A DNA stretch of 64,000 nt from Clostridia bacterium (GCA_017532155.1 JAFXJP010000016.1:27387-91386), one strand, 5' to 3'; positions 1 to 8,454 are shown, counted from the stretch's first letter. Notes: generated by a model not told the origin, from the sequence alone. Program-made: numbers and translations.

Positions 1-606
1 CAGGTTTCTGTCTGCTTTACCTGGACGGAGGATAATACCCTCCGCATTGCCTACAAGGCCGTATCTGATCAGGACACGCTGTGCAACCTGACCAACCACG
101 CCTATTTCAACCTCGGCAATACTGCTGACATCCTCGATCATGAAGTGATGGTCTGCGCAGATACCATCACAGCCGTGCGCGAGGATCTGATCCCAACCGG
201 CATCGACGCGCCGGTTGACGGCCTGCCCTGTGATCTAAGATCGCCTACTGTCATTCGCGATGGCCTTGCCAGAAGCCAGGAATATCCCATCATGATTTCC
301 GCCAAGGGCTACGACTTTAACTACCCCATCCCCGGCGAAGGCTTGCGCCTGTGCGCCACCGCCTATGCAGCCGATTCCGGCCGCCTGATGGAGGTATTTA
401 CCACCGAGCCCTGCATGCAGCTGTACACCGGCCAGTACATGGATGCCGACGGCCGCGGCGGCGTGCATTACGGCGCGCACGGCGGCTTTGCGATGGAAAC
501 GCAGCATCACCCCGACGCCATCCATCATCCGCAATTCCCCAGCATCGTACTGAAGGCGAATGATACATACCAGACAGTCACCGAATACCGCTTCAGCGTA
601 AAATAA
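1..606 (+). CDS. galM: Aldose 1-epimerase (mutarotase), 5' end cut by window edge
   Basis: The frame is open from base 1, so the gene begins upstream of the window; 201 C-terminal residues are present. Aldose 1-epimerase interconverts alpha and beta anomers of hexoses such as galactose and glucose in the cytoplasm. The family motif TNHAYFNL lies at about residues 32-39 of the visible part and carries the catalytic-acid histidine. Further family blocks are TTEPCMQLYTG and ETQHHPDA near the C-terminus; the glutamate of the second block is the expected catalytic base. The end at TAA 604-606 is followed directly by a rho-independent hairpin. Identification is firm; the sugar preferred cannot be read from sequence. 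Confidence 0.93.
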   Translation, partial: QVSVCFTWTEDNTLRIAYKAVSDQDTLCNLTNHAYFNLGNTADILDHEVMVCADTITAVREDLIPTGIDAPVDGLPCDLRSPTVIRDGLARSQEYPIMISAKGYDFNYPIPGEGLRLCATAYAADSGRLMEVFTTEPCMQLYTGQYMDADGRGGVHYGAHGGFAMETQHHPDAIHHPQFPSIVLKANDTYQTVTEYRFSVK

Positions 607-613
607 GCAAATA

Positions 614-646
614 AAAAGAGGACGCAAAAGCGTCCTCTTTTATTTT
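614..646. terminator. Bidirectional rho-independent terminator between galM and the MmcQ gene
   Basis: A 12-bp perfect stem (AAAAGAGGACGC / GCGTCCTCTTTT) with an AAAA loop and flanking A and T tracts lies between two convergent genes, so it can end transcripts from both strands. Confidence 0.85.
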
Positions 647-1002
647 GCCAGCAATTCCGCCTGTTTTTTCTTGGGCAGACTTTTAAAAACCAATTCGTAG
701 GATTTATCCAGCATCGTGCGCACCAGCGCATCCGGCACCTCGCCGTCCGGGCGGATTGAATTCCAGTGCAGTTTATTCATATAATAGCCAGGCAAAATAT
801 CCGGATACTGCCCCCGCAGAAATTCGCCTTCCGCTGGCTCCAGCTTGAGCGTGATATAGTACGGCTGGCCCGCTTCATTCATACAGATGGCAGCAAACAT
901 TTTATCGCCCAGCAAATAACGCTGCCAACCCCATTCGGCCTTAAAATCGCTTGTCACGCCCTGCTTTTGCTTGAGATATGCGTCAATCCATGGATACTTC
1001 AT
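640..1002 (-). CDS. MmcQ/YjbR family protein
   Basis: A 120-residue protein of the MmcQ/YjbR (CyaY-like fold) family, small cytoplasmic proteins proposed to bind DNA but without a settled role. Visible family features are the N-terminal MKYPWIDAYL, the central GDKMFAAIC block, and the C-terminal MNKLHWNSIRPDG with a following VRTMLDKSYELV helix. An in-frame start exists 16 codons upstream, but the ATG at 1002 was chosen because GGAGG sits 7 nt before it and the family begins there. The gene is monocistronic and shares its terminator with galM. Confidence 0.85.
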   Translation of the reverse strand: MKYPWIDAYLKQKQGVTSDFKAEWGWQRYLLGDKMFAAICMNEAGQPYYITLKLEPAEGEFLRGQYPDILPGYYMNKLHWNSIRPDGEVPDALVRTMLDKSYELVFKSLPKKKQAELLAK

Positions 1003-1067
1003 CCAATCGCCTCCGGATGAATTATAGCACAGTGCTATCTTTTGCTGCAATTGTTTTCACATAAATA

Positions 1068-1093
1068 GGGGCACTGCATTTCTGCAGCGCCCC
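1068..1093 (-). terminator. Terminator of the secreted hydrolase gene
   Basis: On the minus strand GGGGCGCTGCAG and CTGCAGTGCCCC-type arms enclose a short loop and are followed by TATTTAT. It lies 15 nt past the hydrolase stop codon. Confidence 0.7.
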
Positions 1094-1108
1094 AAGGAGG
1101 ATTATCAA

Positions 1109-2416
1109 TTACTTGGCAGCAACATGCTCGATGATGATGCCGGTGGGAGTGGAGTATTCGAAGCCGGGCCAATAGGTGTGCTTTTCGGGATCGGTAGAGT
1201 ACACCACGTTGCGGCCGATTTCTTCCTTCACGTTCAGATAGTCCATCTTGGCTTCGTCGCCCTTGAGCTTGGCATCAAAGAACGCAGTCAGGAAGTGCGC
1301 GTTGTAGCCGTTCAGGCGCCAGTTGTCCCAAACGCCGTCTGCCCAGCGGCGGGCATCCGCGTAATCGCGCTTGTGTGCCTCAAGAGGCGTGGGGTTGGGA
1401 GAGGCGGAATGGTTGAGCAGCTCGTAGGTCACATAGTAGCGATCGGTATTGACGGAAGCTGCAAACATTTCACGCACGCCGGCATAAGGAACGATCTGGT
1501 CGGCATTGCCCTGGATCCACAGGGTGGGCGTAGTGATGTTGGCGAAGGAATCCAGATCGAACAGCGCACGGCCCCAGGGAGCAAACAGCACCGCAGCGTC
1601 AACACGCTCGTCGCCCTTGAAGTCTTCCGCTTCGGTCAGCAGATCCGCATAGGCAGCGTACTGGGTCAGAGTGCCTTCGCTCAGCTTAGCGCCGATGGTG
1701 CGCAGCGCGCCATAGCCGCCGAAGCTGTAGCCAACCAGGCCGATCTTTTCAGGATTCATCATGCCCTTGAGCCAACCGTCGGCGTTGAGCACTTCCACCT
1801 GGCCAATCACAAAGCGCTGGTCAACGGTACGATTGATGATGGAGCCGGTGTAGGCGATGGCAGGGTTGAAGTCGGTGTAGGTAGAATCAGTATGGTCAAT
1901 GGCGATAACGACATAGCCCTTGGTGGCCATGTTTTCACCGATCCAGCTCATCAGATAGCGGTTGCCCGGATAGCCGTGGCTGACCACGATGACAGGATAG
2001 GGGCCGCCCTCGAGGTAGGGCTCGGCGTCGCGCATAGCGCGGCCCATGTAATCAAAGGCTTCCAGGTCGCCTTCGTCAATGCGGCCGATGTAATCGGTGT
2101 AGGAGCTGAGCTGCTTGGCGCCTTCAGCGATCTTGGCAGGATACCACACTTCCAGCGTGTGCTTTCTGTCGTACAGGGGGCGGGGATTGGCTTCAGTGAT
2201 GTTGGCCAGATCCACTTCTTCAGGATTCACTACTTCGATGGTACGTACGCCGATGGCGTATTCACCGCGATAGCCCAGCACAGGCGCGCCGGAAACCGCG
2301 TCGCCAATGATGGCGCCGATCGGATAACCTTCTTCATACACGAACTGGTCAGCACCAGCCACGGTGAAAGAGAAGCACAGCACCAGCATGAGCAGGAAAG
2401 CAAAGGTCTTCTTCAT
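1109..2416 (-). CDS. Secreted alpha/beta hydrolase (PAF-acetylhydrolase / dienelactone hydrolase-like)
   Basis: A 435-residue exported serine hydrolase. Residues 1-22 form a Sec signal peptide (MKKTFAFLLMLVLCFSF then cleavage near VAGA). The nucleophile elbow is GYSFGGYG, with an oxyanion region at VVSHGYPGNRY. The likely acid is the Asp in QGNADQIVP and the likely catalytic base is the His in LLNHSASP. This order matches alpha/beta hydrolases of the PAF-AH, cutinase-like or DLH group. Substrate is unknown; an ester or lipid outside the cell is plausible. The start at 2416 has AAAGGAG 7 nt upstream; an upstream in-frame start would extend the protein before the signal peptide and was rejected. 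It is transcribed alone from the promoter near 2518-2546. Confidence 0.82.
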   Translation of the reverse strand: MKKTFAFLLMLVLCFSFTVAGADQFVYEEGYPIGAIIGDAVSGAPVLGYRGEYAIGVRTIEVVNPEEVDLANITEANPRPLYDRKHTLEVWYPAKIAEGAKQLSSYTDYIGRIDEGDLEAFDYMGRAMRDAEPYLEGGPYPVIVVSHGYPGNRYLMSWIGENMATKGYVVIAIDHTDSTYTDFNPAIAYTGSIINRTVDQRFVIGQVEVLNADGWLKGMMNPEKIGLVGYSFGGYGALRTIGAKLSEGTLTQYAAYADLLTEAEDFKGDERVDAAVLFAPWGRALFDLDSFANITTPTLWIQGNADQIVPYAGVREMFAASVNTDRYYVTYELLNHSASPNPTPLEAHKRDYADARRWADGVWDNWRLNGYNAHFLTAFFDAKLKGDEAKMDYLNVKEEIGRNVVYSTDPEKHTYWPGFEYSTPTGIIIEHVAAK

Positions 2417-2439
2417 GTTTTTTCTCCTTTCGTTATTGC

Positions 2440-2472
2440 TTACCGCAGGGTACACTCCGCCCTCAGCGGTAA
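2440..2472 (-). other. Stem-loop in the hydrolase 5' leader
   Basis: Arms TTACCGCAGGG and CCCTCAGCGGTAA pair with a two-base bulge just upstream of the hydrolase ribosome-binding site. It could stabilise or regulate the transcript; no known riboswitch class is recognised. Confidence 0.45.
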
Positions 2473-2517
2473 ACGGTTACAAATATGTCGAGCCTCAAAC
2501 GCCCTTGATTTAACCTT

Positions 2518-2546
2518 ATTGTATCATTCGTTTCATTTCTTTGCAA
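2518..2546 (-). promoter_or_regulatory. Sigma-A type promoter for the hydrolase
   Basis: On the minus strand TTGCAA, a 17-bp spacer, then TACAAT. It is the best match in the 300-bp AT-rich gap between the hydrolase and jag and would give a leader of about 95 nt. The rest of that gap (2547-2668) shows only AT-rich sequence. Confidence 0.6.
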
Positions 2547-2668
2547 TACTAAATACTTTCTATCTGATATATAATATTTATATATCATTCTTATCGTTTC
2601 TTTTAGAAATTATAATGTATAAATTTTTCTTTTGGCCATATGAGATATATCAAAATTGATATAATAAA

Positions 2669-2705
2669 AAAGCATCCCGAAGTTATCTATGCTTCGGGAT
2701 GCTTT
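2669..2705 (-). terminator. Terminator of the rpmH-rnpA-yidD-yidC-jag operon
   Basis: A 14-bp stem (AAAGCATCCCGAAG / CTTCGGGATGCTTT) with a 9-nt loop is followed on the minus strand by a T run, 12 nt after the jag stop codon. Confidence 0.9.
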
Positions 2706-2716
2706 CTTATGTCTAT

Positions 2717-3697
2717 TTATTCGGCCTCGGTGGTCTGCACTTCTTCGGCAGTCTCTACAGCCTTGTTTTCCTGCGCCTTGCGGGCCGCCTTATTGACGGT
2801 AATCACCACATGACGGTTGGGTTCTTCACCTTCGGAATGGGTGGTAACCGCAGGATTGCCCTGCAGCGCGGAGTGCAGAATGCGGCGCTCATAGGGATTC
2901 ATGGGCTCCATGGATACACGGCGGCCGGTCTTGACCGCACGGTTGGCCATACGATTGGCCAGGCGGATGAGCGCCTCCTCGCGGCGGGCACGGTAGCCTT
3001 CGGTATCCAGGGTAACGCGGATGTATTCGCCGCGGCCCTTATTCACCTGCAGGCTGGTCAGGTACTGCAGCGCATCCAGCGTTTCGCCGCGACGGCCGAT
3101 CAGGATGCCCTGAGAATCGCCCTGCATGTTCACGCGGACATTGCCTTCTTCGTCCGTATTGACGTCAACAGACACTTCCACGCCCATCAGCTGGGTGAGC
3201 TCCTGCAGGAAGCTCTGCGCACGGCCGGCGGCAGTGGCGGGATCCTTCTGCTCGGCAGGCGCAACGGGCTTCTTTTCAGCAGGCGCCTTCTTTTCAGTGG
3301 GCTTTTTCTGCTGCTTCTTGGCGGCAGGCTTCTTTTCAGCCGCCGGCTTTTCTTCCTTCTTTTCGGCGGCAGGCTTCTCAGCCTTCTCGGTCTTCTCGGC
3401 CTTTTCCTTCTTGGGGGCAGCAGGCTTCTTTTCGGCATTCTGGCGGCGCTGCTTCTTTTCAACAGGCGTATCCAGAGAATCCGCAAACAGGGAATGGGTG
3501 TCAAGGACGGTCTTTTCTTCTTCGATCGCCGTTACACGCACACGCCAGGGACGGCTGCCAAACAGGCCAAACAGGCCCTTGCTGCCTTCTTCAATATCCT
3601 CTACGGTTACTTCACCGATGGTCAGATTCAGCTCTGCCAGGCCGGCGTCAATCGCCTCTTCACGGGTCTTACCCGTGGCTTCAAACGTCTTTTTCAT
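2717..3697 (-). CDS. jag: RNA-binding protein Jag/KhpB (EloR)
   Basis: A 326-residue protein with the three-part Jag layout. Residues 1-52 are the Jag-N domain (start MKKTFEATGKTREEAIDAGL, with the GLFGLFGSRPW turn). Residues about 75-155 are a low-complexity linker rich in Lys, Ala, Pro and Glu. A type II KH domain follows at about 155-230 with the GRRG loop at 201-204, then an R3H domain at about 235-300. In Firmicutes Jag/KhpB acts with KhpA in RNA binding and control of cell elongation. Its start codon overlaps the yidC stop by one base (TAATG), implying translational coupling. The linker is long for the family. Unlike the usual order, no mnmE follows it. Confidence 0.95.
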   Translation of the reverse strand: MKKTFEATGKTREEAIDAGLAELNLTIGEVTVEDIEEGSKGLFGLFGSRPWRVRVTAIEEEKTVLDTHSLFADSLDTPVEKKQRRQNAEKKPAAPKKEKAEKTEKAEKPAAEKKEEKPAAEKKPAAKKQQKKPTEKKAPAEKKPVAPAEQKDPATAAGRAQSFLQELTQLMGVEVSVDVNTDEEGNVRVNMQGDSQGILIGRRGETLDALQYLTSLQVNKGRGEYIRVTLDTEGYRARREEALIRLANRMANRAVKTGRRVSMEPMNPYERRILHSALQGNPAVTTHSEGEEPNRHVVITVNKAARKAQENKAVETAEEVQTTEAE

Positions 3698-4761
3698 TAC
3701 TTTACGCTCCCCTTACCTACGGTCTTGACCTGCGTTTCTTCCTTGGCCTCCTTGTAGTCCAGGTACTTATTCAGCGCGATGGACTGGACAGTTGCGAAGA
3801 TATTGATGGTTACCCAGTACAGAGCAAAGCCAGCATTGCTGGTCAAGCAGATGAACACGGAGAAAATGGGGAAGAAGTACTTCATGAAGGCGTTCATTCC
3901 CTTCTGCTGATCAGCCTGCTGATTGTTGCCTTCGGGCTGCGCAGTCGCAGGGTTGAGCTTGGTCATCAGTACCTGCGTAACGCCGGAAAGCACAGGCAGG
4001 ATCAGCAGACCGTTGAAGTTTTTGAACAGCGTCACGCTGAAGAGCATGAAGTTGACGTCCTTCCAGCCGGTCACATGGGCAGCCTCTTCCACGTACAGGG
4101 GCATCTGCTGCAGGGCGGGAATGATGTAGGTGTTGATGGTGGTCTGCATGGCCTTGGAGGACTCGAAGTTGAGGATCTCAGCCTGGGTCAGCTCCAGCGC
4201 AGCAGGAACAGCTGCGCGGATGCTGTCCACCATCGCCTCAATGCGCGCCACATCCATGCTGGCCAGCATGGTCTGCCACATTTCAGCCGTGATACCCATC
4301 AGGGCGCTGGCGTCAACCGCCACGCTCTTGAAGGGAGAGTCGGGCATGTAAACGTTCTTGACCCACAGGAAGCTCTCGTACAGCGGCACTTCGCCGTTGA
4401 GGAAGGAAACTACCTGCTCGATCAGCTTTTCGTTGGCGATATCGCGCATAGCATAGAACATGCAGAAAAGGATGGGCCACTGCAAAAGCATCGGCAGGCA
4501 GCCGGACAGAGGATTGTACTTTTCCTTCTGCATCAGCTCAGTCTGCTTTCTCTGCAGGCGTTCCTTATCGTTGCCGTACTTCTGCTGCAGAGCGTTCAGC
4601 TTGGGCTGAATCTTCTGCATTTTGCGCATGCCCTTGCGGGACTTATACTCAAAGGGCGTCAGGATGATGCGGATGAACAGCGTGAAGCAGATGACCGCTA
4701 CGCCGTAATTGGAAGTGAGATTATAGAACCAGTCCAGAATCCCTCTCAGAAAATCAGTCAT
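3697..4761 (-). CDS. yidC: Membrane protein insertase YidC/SpoIIIJ
   Basis: A 354-residue Oxa1/YidC/Alb3 insertase that places membrane proteins into the lipid bilayer with or without SecYEG. The conserved Arg in the first core helix (FIRIILTPFEYKSRKGMRKM) and the following coiled C1 loop (KMQKIQPKLNALQQKYGNDK) are clear. The block NPLSGCLPMLLQWPILFCMF is diagnostic. Later membrane segments lie near residues 195-240 and 290-335. A Sec or lipoprotein signal like that of B. subtilis SpoIIIJ is not evident. It lies 3 nt after yidD and overlaps jag, within the rpmH operon. Confidence 0.96.
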   Translation of the reverse strand: MTDFLRGILDWFYNLTSNYGVAVICFTLFIRIILTPFEYKSRKGMRKMQKIQPKLNALQQKYGNDKERLQRKQTELMQKEKYNPLSGCLPMLLQWPILFCMFYAMRDIANEKLIEQVVSFLNGEVPLYESFLWVKNVYMPDSPFKSVAVDASALMGITAEMWQTMLASMDVARIEAMVDSIRAAVPAALELTQAEILNFESSKAMQTTINTYIIPALQQMPLYVEEAAHVTGWKDVNFMLFSVTLFKNFNGLLILPVLSGVTQVLMTKLNPATAQPEGNNQQADQQKGMNAFMKYFFPIFSVFICLTSNAGFALYWVTINIFATVQSIALNKYLDYKEAKEETQVKTVGKGSVK

Positions 4762-4764
4762 TTT

Positions 4765-5010
4765 TCAGTTTTCGTCCTTCCTGATGGTCGTGTCAATCGC
4801 CTTTGGCACGGGATCATACCCGCCCTTGGCGAAGGGATTGCATCGGATGATTCTCTTCGCCGCCAGGTAGCCACCGTAAACCGGCCCAAAACGTTCCACC
4901 GCCTCCATGGCGTATTCGGAACAGGTGGGAATGTATTTGCACGCGGGTGGCAGGAGCGGACTTATATTCCGCTTATAGAAGCGCAGAGATTTGAGCATCA
5001 TTCGCTTCAT
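4765..5010 (-). CDS. yidD: Membrane protein insertion efficiency factor YidD
   Basis: An 81-residue YidD (DUF37) protein, a membrane-associated helper of YidC. The signature [20 protein letters not shown] followed by TCSEYA and the C-terminal [14 protein letters not shown] block are complete. The ATG at 5010 directly follows a GTG at 5013 that is also in frame; a weak GGGG sits upstream, so either could be used. It lies between rnpA and yidC, the standard order. Confidence 0.94.
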   Translation of the reverse strand: MKRMMLKSLRFYKRNISPLLPPACKYIPTCSEYAMEAVERFGPVYGGYLAAKRIIRCNPFAKGGYDPVPKAIDTTIRKDEN

Positions 5011-5038
5011 CACTTCTGATCACCCCGGTCTTATGCCT

Positions 5039-5371
5039 TTACATATCGCGATACAGTTTCTGACGGCGGAGAAGGGAATTCATCGTCTTCTCAAGCTGCT
5101 GATAGGATGCCCCAGCAGCGTCCGGTCGGGCCGTGAACACATAAAAGCCATTTTTCAGATTATCCATCTGCAAACGGAAGCATTCGCGCATACGGCGCTT
5201 GACGCGGTTGCGCGTCACGGCGTTGCCCACTTTTTTGCTTACCGAAAAGCCCACCTGCAGCTTGCTGGCGCGCACGTAGGTAAGCCCCATTTCGCGGCCG
5301 CCTGCGCCCTTGCCCTTACGGTAAACATAGTGAAATTGCTTGTTTTTACGGATGCGATAGGCTTTTTGCAT
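5039..5371 (-). CDS. rnpA: Ribonuclease P protein component
   Basis: A 110-residue basic protein that binds RNase P RNA and helps mature tRNA 5' ends. The N-terminal KAYRIRKNKQFHYVYRKGKG and the RNR helix AVTRNRVKRRMRE are the family signatures. It follows rpmH by about 120 nt and precedes yidD by 28 nt. The RNA partner (rnpB) is not recognised in this window. Confidence 0.96.
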   Translation of the reverse strand: MQKAYRIRKNKQFHYVYRKGKGAGGREMGLTYVRASKLQVGFSVSKKVGNAVTRNRVKRRMRECFRLQMDNLKNGFYVFTARPDAAGASYQQLEKTMNSLLRRQKLYRDM

Positions 5372-5491
5372 GGCTTTCTCTCATGTTTTCCGGCATGGAA
5401 AACCCGCCCCGGTCTGTTGCTCGATGGCAGGCCACGGGGCGGGTTAAGCCATGCTACGTCGGTCAGTCGTGCTTAAAGCACGACCGCAGGA

Positions 5492-5626
5492 TTACACGGT
5501 CAGTTCCTTGCGGCCACGACGACGGCGGGCGGCCAGAACACGACGGCCGTTCTTGGTGGACATACGGGCACGGAAGCCATGCACCTTGCTGCGCTGACGC
5601 TTCTTGGGCTGATACGTACGGAACAT
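5492..5626 (-). CDS. rpmH: 50S ribosomal protein L34
   Basis: A 44-residue reading frame beginning [20 protein letters not shown] and ending in an Arg-rich tail (RKELTV) is ribosomal protein L34 of the large subunit. AAGGAG lies 10 nt upstream of the ATG at 5626. It is the first gene of the rnpA-yidD-yidC-jag operon and sits behind a perfect promoter. In many Bacillota dnaA starts beyond rpmH on the other strand; here the next gene is an unrelated coiled-coil protein. Confidence 0.97.
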   Translation of the reverse strand: MFRTYQPKKRQRSKVHGFRARMSTKNGRRVLAARRRRGRKELTV

Positions 5627-5724
5627 GTTTTCTTCTCTCCTTACTTTAATGACGTCACGCGCAATGCGCGTTTATCACAATCATTCATTTGCTGCCAGAA
5701 TTTTTGACACTAAACAGCCTTAAT

Positions 5725-5753
5725 ATTATACTAATACGCAGCAAAAGTGTCAA
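5725..5753 (-). promoter_or_regulatory. Consensus sigma-A promoter for the rpmH operon
   Basis: On the minus strand an exact TTGACA (5748-5753), a 17-bp spacer and an exact TATAAT (5725-5730). The predicted start near 5718 gives a leader of about 90 nt before rpmH. No DnaA boxes were seen in the surrounding 190-bp gap. Confidence 0.92.
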
Positions 5754-5819
5754 GTGTTTTTTCTTTACGTTGCCGCAATTTGGCAGCATTTTTCCATTAC
5801 GAATTGATTACATTTTCTG

Positions 5820-6533
5820 TTATTCGCTGTATCCGTCTTCCGGATAGCCGCCCTCGTCATATTCAGGCATAGCGTTTTCTTCATAGCTCATGCCCAGCTG
5901 ATGACGCAGCGTGCGCAGCGACTCCAGCTGCGTGGCCAGACTGATATCGGCATGCTCCAGCATCCGGTGCAGGCTGCCCAGCGTTTCATCGTTGAGGCGG
6001 TCGCACTCGGCCTGCGCGGCGTTCTGAATATCTTCAGCATACTTTTTCGCCGTCTGGGTGATGGTATCCTCAGACACCATCTGCGCAGCGTCGGCCTGCG
6101 CCTTGGCAATCAGGCGATTTGCATGGTCCTGCGCGTTGGCAACGATCTGCTGCGCCTGCTCGGTTGCACGGCGAATTTCCTCCTCCGCCTGCGCGCGGGC
6201 ATTGGCAATCGCCTCATCTGCTTCCTTCTGGGCGGTCAGACGGGTCTTCTGCGCCGTTTTGTTGGCTTCGTCCACCGTCACGCGCGCCTCGTTTGCCGCC
6301 TTGGTTTCCACTTCCACGCGCTGCTTTTCAATACGTTCCAGCAGCTCGCGCTCACGGGCCAGCAGCTTTTCCGCGCGATCCAGATCGGGATCCAGCGCAT
6401 CCTCCAGATCATTGAGCAGCTGCTCCATGCGCTGCTTATTGACCATCACCAATCCGCTGAGCGGCACGCCGCGACCTTCGCGCAGCATTGCATTGATGCT
6501 GCTGATCGCAGAGAATACTTTCAATTCTGCCAT
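5820..6533 (-). CDS. Coiled-coil protein (DivIVA / V-ATPase subunit H-like)
   Basis: A 237-residue soluble protein whose residues about 40-175 are a nearly continuous Ala/Glu/Gln-rich coiled coil, with a short acidic Gly/Tyr tail (YDEGGYPEDGYSE). Proteins of this look next to coaD in Clostridia are usually named ATPase or V-type ATPase subunit H, or compared with DivIVA, from coiled-coil similarity alone. No catalytic motif is visible. AAGGAG lies 8 nt upstream of the ATG, and coaD ends 21 nt before it, so it is the last gene of the alr-rsmD-coaD operon. A role in cell-envelope or division scaffolding is possible but not shown. Confidence 0.7.
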   Translation of the reverse strand: MAELKVFSAISSINAMLREGRGVPLSGLVMVNKQRMEQLLNDLEDALDPDLDRAEKLLARERELLERIEKQRVEVETKAANEARVTVDEANKTAQKTRLTAQKEADEAIANARAQAEEEIRRATEQAQQIVANAQDHANRLIAKAQADAAQMVSEDTITQTAKKYAEDIQNAAQAECDRLNDETLGSLHRMLEHADISLATQLESLRTLRHQLGMSYEENAMPEYDEGGYPEDGYSE

Positions 6534-6554
6534 GTTAAACGCTCCTTCCCCCGC

Positions 6555-7043
6555 TCACGAACGACGGGCGAGATAATTCTTGATCAGTTCCGCGTTGCAT
6601 TCGGGAACAAAAGGCGCAATATCGCCGCCAAAGGCCGCCAGCTGGCGCACCATAGAGCTGCTCACATCGCGCAGTTCGGGGCTGGAGGGCAGATAGACCA
6701 CCTCAAACTCCGGACACAACAGTTTATTAAAGGACGCCCAGGGTAATTCCGTTTCCATTTCCGCCGAGGATCTCACCCCGCGCACCACAGCATCCGCCTG
6801 CTTCATGCGCACAAAATCCACCAGCAGGCCGTTGTACGCCTCCACCGTCGCATTGGGGATGTCCTCGCACACGCGCCTGAGCAATTCCACGCGCTTTTTC
6901 TGCGGCAGAAAGCCCTGCTTATCGGGGTTAATCAGCACCGCGACCACCAATTGATCGCACAGTTTGGCTGCGCGGTGGATCAAGTCCTCATGGCCGCGCG
7001 TCGCCGGGTCAAAGCTGCCCGGAAATATCCACAGTCCCGCCAT
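6555..7043 (-). CDS. coaD: Phosphopantetheine adenylyltransferase
   Basis: A 162-residue enzyme that joins ATP and 4'-phosphopantetheine to dephospho-CoA, the penultimate step of CoA synthesis. The nucleotidyltransferase motif PGSFDPATRGH is at residues 8-18, including the catalytic His18. The VRGVRSSAEMETELPWASFN block and the SSSMVRQL motif complete the family set. The usual T/N-G-H reads R-G-H. Its start overlaps rsmD by 35 nt and has GGAGG 6 nt upstream, so the two are probably translationally coupled. Confidence 0.96.
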   Translation of the reverse strand: MAGLWIFPGSFDPATRGHEDLIHRAAKLCDQLVVAVLINPDKQGFLPQKKRVELLRRVCEDIPNATVEAYNGLLVDFVRMKQADAVVRGVRSSAEMETELPWASFNKLLCPEFEVVYLPSSPELRDVSSSMVRQLAAFGGDIAPFVPECNAELIKNYLARRS

Positions 7044-7605
7044 GCTCTTCCTCCGTATCTATGTTGAACTGGTAAAAAGAAATCACCGTATCACGATACT
7101 GCCGTCTGTCGATCAATTCATAGCATGCGTCCGGCGCGGGCGTAACGCGCGCATCATGCTCAATCACCACCAGCGCGCCATCCATCAGGATGCCCGCCTC
7201 CTGCATTGCCTTACAGGCAGGATCGGTGCTGATGCGATAGGGCGGATCGAGAAACACCAGATCAAACTGCGCCTTTTCGCGTCCCAGCAGCGCCACAGCC
7301 TGCAGATCCTGCATAAACAGAAACCGCACCTGCTCCTGAAGCTTCAGCGATTCAATATTCTGCCGGATGGCCTTGGCCGCCTCGCGCGAGCAATCGCACA
7401 CCACGGCGCTTTTCGCCCCGCGGCTAATGCTCTCCAGCGCCAGCGCACCGCTGCCGGCATACAGATCCAACACCTGTGCCTGCGGGCAATTGCCTGCAAT
7501 GATAGAAAACAGCGACTCGCGCGTGCGGTCCAGCGTAGGCCGCGTATCATTTCCCTTGGGCGCTACAATCGTGCGCGAGCGCATGGAGCCGGCAATAATG
7601 CGCAT
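7009..7605 (-). CDS. rsmD: 16S rRNA (guanine(966)-N(2))-methyltransferase
   Basis: A 198-residue SAM-dependent methyltransferase. The N-terminal MRIIAGSMRSR and TRPTLDRTRESLFSII blocks are typical of RsmD. The SAM loop is DLYAGSGALALE at residues 47-58 and the catalytic FLDPPY ends at 123. It modifies G966 of 16S rRNA during 30S assembly. The gene starts 3 nt after the upstream membrane-protein gene and overlaps coaD, the common rsmD-coaD pairing. Confidence 0.95.
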   Translation of the reverse strand: MRIIAGSMRSRTIVAPKGNDTRPTLDRTRESLFSIIAGNCPQAQVLDLYAGSGALALESISRGAKSAVVCDCSREAAKAIRQNIESLKLQEQVRFLFMQDLQAVALLGREKAQFDLVFLDPPYRISTDPACKAMQEAGILMDGALVVIEHDARVTPAPDACYELIDRRQYRDTVISFYQFNIDTEEEHGGTVDISGQL

Positions 7606-7608
7606 GGA

Positions 7609-8436
7609 TCAGATCAGTTCCTTCTTTTCGTTCTTTTTTGCCATCTGCTGACGGCGCTGCTGACGGGCGCGCTTTTCCTGCTTGTTGTACTTGCGACGGC
7701 TCATGCGGATATTGCCATGCACCAGCGCGCGCAGATAAGGTCCGCGCAGATAACCAATCGCATAGAAGGCAGGCAGCGTCAGGCACATCAGCGGCGACAG
7801 CTTATCCACCATGTACATGGCGTCATAGCTGTTGATATCCATCATCGTCACATAGGGGAAGTTGATCAGGCGCACAATCACACGCAGAATCGCTTCCAGC
7901 GACATCGGCGTTGCTTCATGATAGAAAGCCAGCGCCTGGGCAACCTCACCCTGGCTGTCATAAGAGGACACCCAGGAAGGCAGCACGCCCAGCGAATAAT
8001 GCTGCTTTTGCGCAATCACTGCAAATACAGCGCATACAACAAAGAACGGCAGCGCCGCAATAGCGGCAGACAGCACGCCCTTGAGCGGATGGAAGCACAA
8101 ATCATGCTCGCTCTTGGGAACATTTTTGCCCTCATCCAGGCGTTTTTGGGCAATTTCGGCAAAACCCACGTCTGTTTCACCCTGATTGGCGCCTTCGCCA
8201 TACATCACGACGCCGCCCATCGCCAACAGCAGCAAATTGGCACAGACGCGCAGGATGGTATTATCAAAGGTCATCGCGCCGCCCAGCAGCAGATAAATGA
8301 ACACGAACATCAACATAAAGCCCACGATCTTCGCGCTGCGCTTCACCGCTGTGCGGCTGTAAATATTGCCGCGCAGATAGGGCATATAGACGGGCTTCAA
8401 ACCCTTTTTCTTTTTCTTGTTAGCATTGTTTTGCAT
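7609..8436 (-). CDS. Hypothetical multi-pass membrane protein
   Basis: A 275-residue protein of no family recognised here. The N-terminus is very basic (KKKKKGLKP). Hydrophobic helices lie near residues 37-57, 62-80, 120-142 and 215-235, and the C-terminal 40 residues are strongly basic (RRKYNKQEKRARQQRRQQ). The basic ends are probably cytosolic and might contact RNA or ribosomes, but this is inference. It is 18 nt downstream of alr and 3 nt upstream of rsmD, so it is co-transcribed with both. Confidence 0.6.
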   Translation of the reverse strand: MQNNANKKKKKGLKPVYMPYLRGNIYSRTAVKRSAKIVGFMLMFVFIYLLLGGAMTFDNTILRVCANLLLLAMGGVVMYGEGANQGETDVGFAEIAQKRLDEGKNVPKSEHDLCFHPLKGVLSAAIAALPFFVVCAVFAVIAQKQHYSLGVLPSWVSSYDSQGEVAQALAFYHEATPMSLEAILRVIVRLINFPYVTMMDINSYDAMYMVDKLSPLMCLTLPAFYAIGYLRGPYLRALVHGNIRMSRRKYNKQEKRARQQRRQQMAKKNEKKELI

Positions 8437-8454
8437 GGAGTTTCCCCTTCGTTC

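Noticed and set aside
5627-5819. Possible oriC next to rpmH
   Set aside because: No dnaA gene and no clear DnaA boxes; the gap holds only a promoter and leader.
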